A stretch of 64,000 nucleotides of DNA from NCBI RefSeq assembly GCF_021917145.1, contig NC_061077.1, positions 7,437,298 through 7,501,297 of the forward strand, given 5' to 3'. Shown in pieces: positions 63,922-64,000 of the stretch (positions are counted from its first letter, which is position 1; each line of letters opens with the position of its first letter). The stretch is from Hypomesus transpacificus (lineage: Eukaryota > Chordata > Actinopteri > Osmeriformes > Osmeridae). The translations under genes were made by a program, and so were the position numbers. Below the pieces are notes generated by a model. The model was not told the origin of the DNA. It saw nothing but the letters and a program-made list of their open reading frames with translations, and searched no databases.

Positions 63922-64000
63922 ATGTCTGTGGATACCCTCCAGCCCCACCTCAGTCAGCCGCTGAAGGCTGCAGCTCCTCCCAACCGTCTGCCTATCAAGA
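63922..64000 (+). CDS. 5' end of an unidentified + strand gene (MSVDTLQPHLSQPLKAAAPP...)
   Basis: After the acceptor TTTTCCTCAG (63784-63793) comes a probable 5' UTR and then ATG at 63922 in context CCAGGATGT. An in-frame TGA at 63862-63864 lies upstream, so this is the first usable ATG of the frame. The 26 codons to the window edge stay open and encode a Pro/Ala/Leu-rich start (MSVDTLQPHLSQPLKAAAPP, then NRLPIK). I do not recognise the protein. Other Xp11.23-block genes were considered (CCDC120, TFE3, GRIPAP1, FOXP3, TBC1D25), but none has an N terminus I can match. Confidence 0.35.
   Translation, partial: MSVDTLQPHLSQPLKAAAPPNRLPIK

Overview
This window is vertebrate nuclear DNA, almost certainly from a teleost fish. 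The genes are intron-rich with GT-AG splice sites and dense CT/GA/CA microsatellites. The interspersed elements are typical of fish: hAT-type and palindromic MITEs, a solo LTR, and the 3' tail of a fish SINE. Every confidently recognised gene has an orthologue in human Xp11.23 (GPKOW, PQBP1, TIMM17B, CACNA1F, SYP, PLP2, PRICKLE3), so this is a conserved vertebrate block with a rearranged internal order. One repeat fragment near 50.3 kb looks like a family abundant in salmonid and pike genomes, but that hint is weak.

Layout: (1) 103-1346, + strand, 3' half of GPKOW (spliceosomal G-patch/KOW protein). (2) 1710-2945, - strand, complete PQBP1 (WW-domain splicing factor), tail-to-tail with GPKOW. 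(3) 3401-4779, + strand, complete TIMM17B (mitochondrial import channel subunit), head-to-head with PQBP1 across a 455-bp presumed bidirectional promoter. (4) 6180-22972, + strand, CACNA1F (L-type calcium channel Cav1.4 alpha-1), about 46 coding exons, including one AT-AC and one GT-AG intron of the minor U12 class. (5) 24192-31565, + strand, SYP (synaptophysin), 6 coding exons plus a probable intron in the 3' UTR. (6) 36317-41976, + strand, PLP2 (four-helix MARVEL protein), 5 exons. (7) 44664-60983, + strand, PRICKLE3 (PET plus three LIM domains, C-terminal CAAX box), 11 exons. (8) From about 62.4 kb to the right edge, the probable 5' end of another + strand gene of unknown identity, with its candidate ATG at 63922.

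Functionally, CACNA1F and SYP are both presynaptic (ribbon-synapse calcium entry and a synaptic-vesicle membrane protein). GPKOW and PQBP1 are both pre-mRNA splicing proteins. PRICKLE3 acts in planar cell polarity, PLP2 in membranes, and TIMM17B in mitochondria. These are neighbours, not an operon-like system.

The most interesting signals are a reading-frame conflict in the CACNA1F C-terminal tail that would remove the distal autoinhibitory region; the two U12-type introns; GT or CT microsatellites and clustered TGCATG motifs placed against 3' splice sites of CACNA1F and PRICKLE3; a stop-free 90-nt potential 'exitron' in PRICKLE3; and several cleanly delimited transposon insertions. No new prokaryote-like or defence-like system is visible. 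Exon borders were read by eye from splice signals and reading-frame continuity and have not been checked against transcripts.
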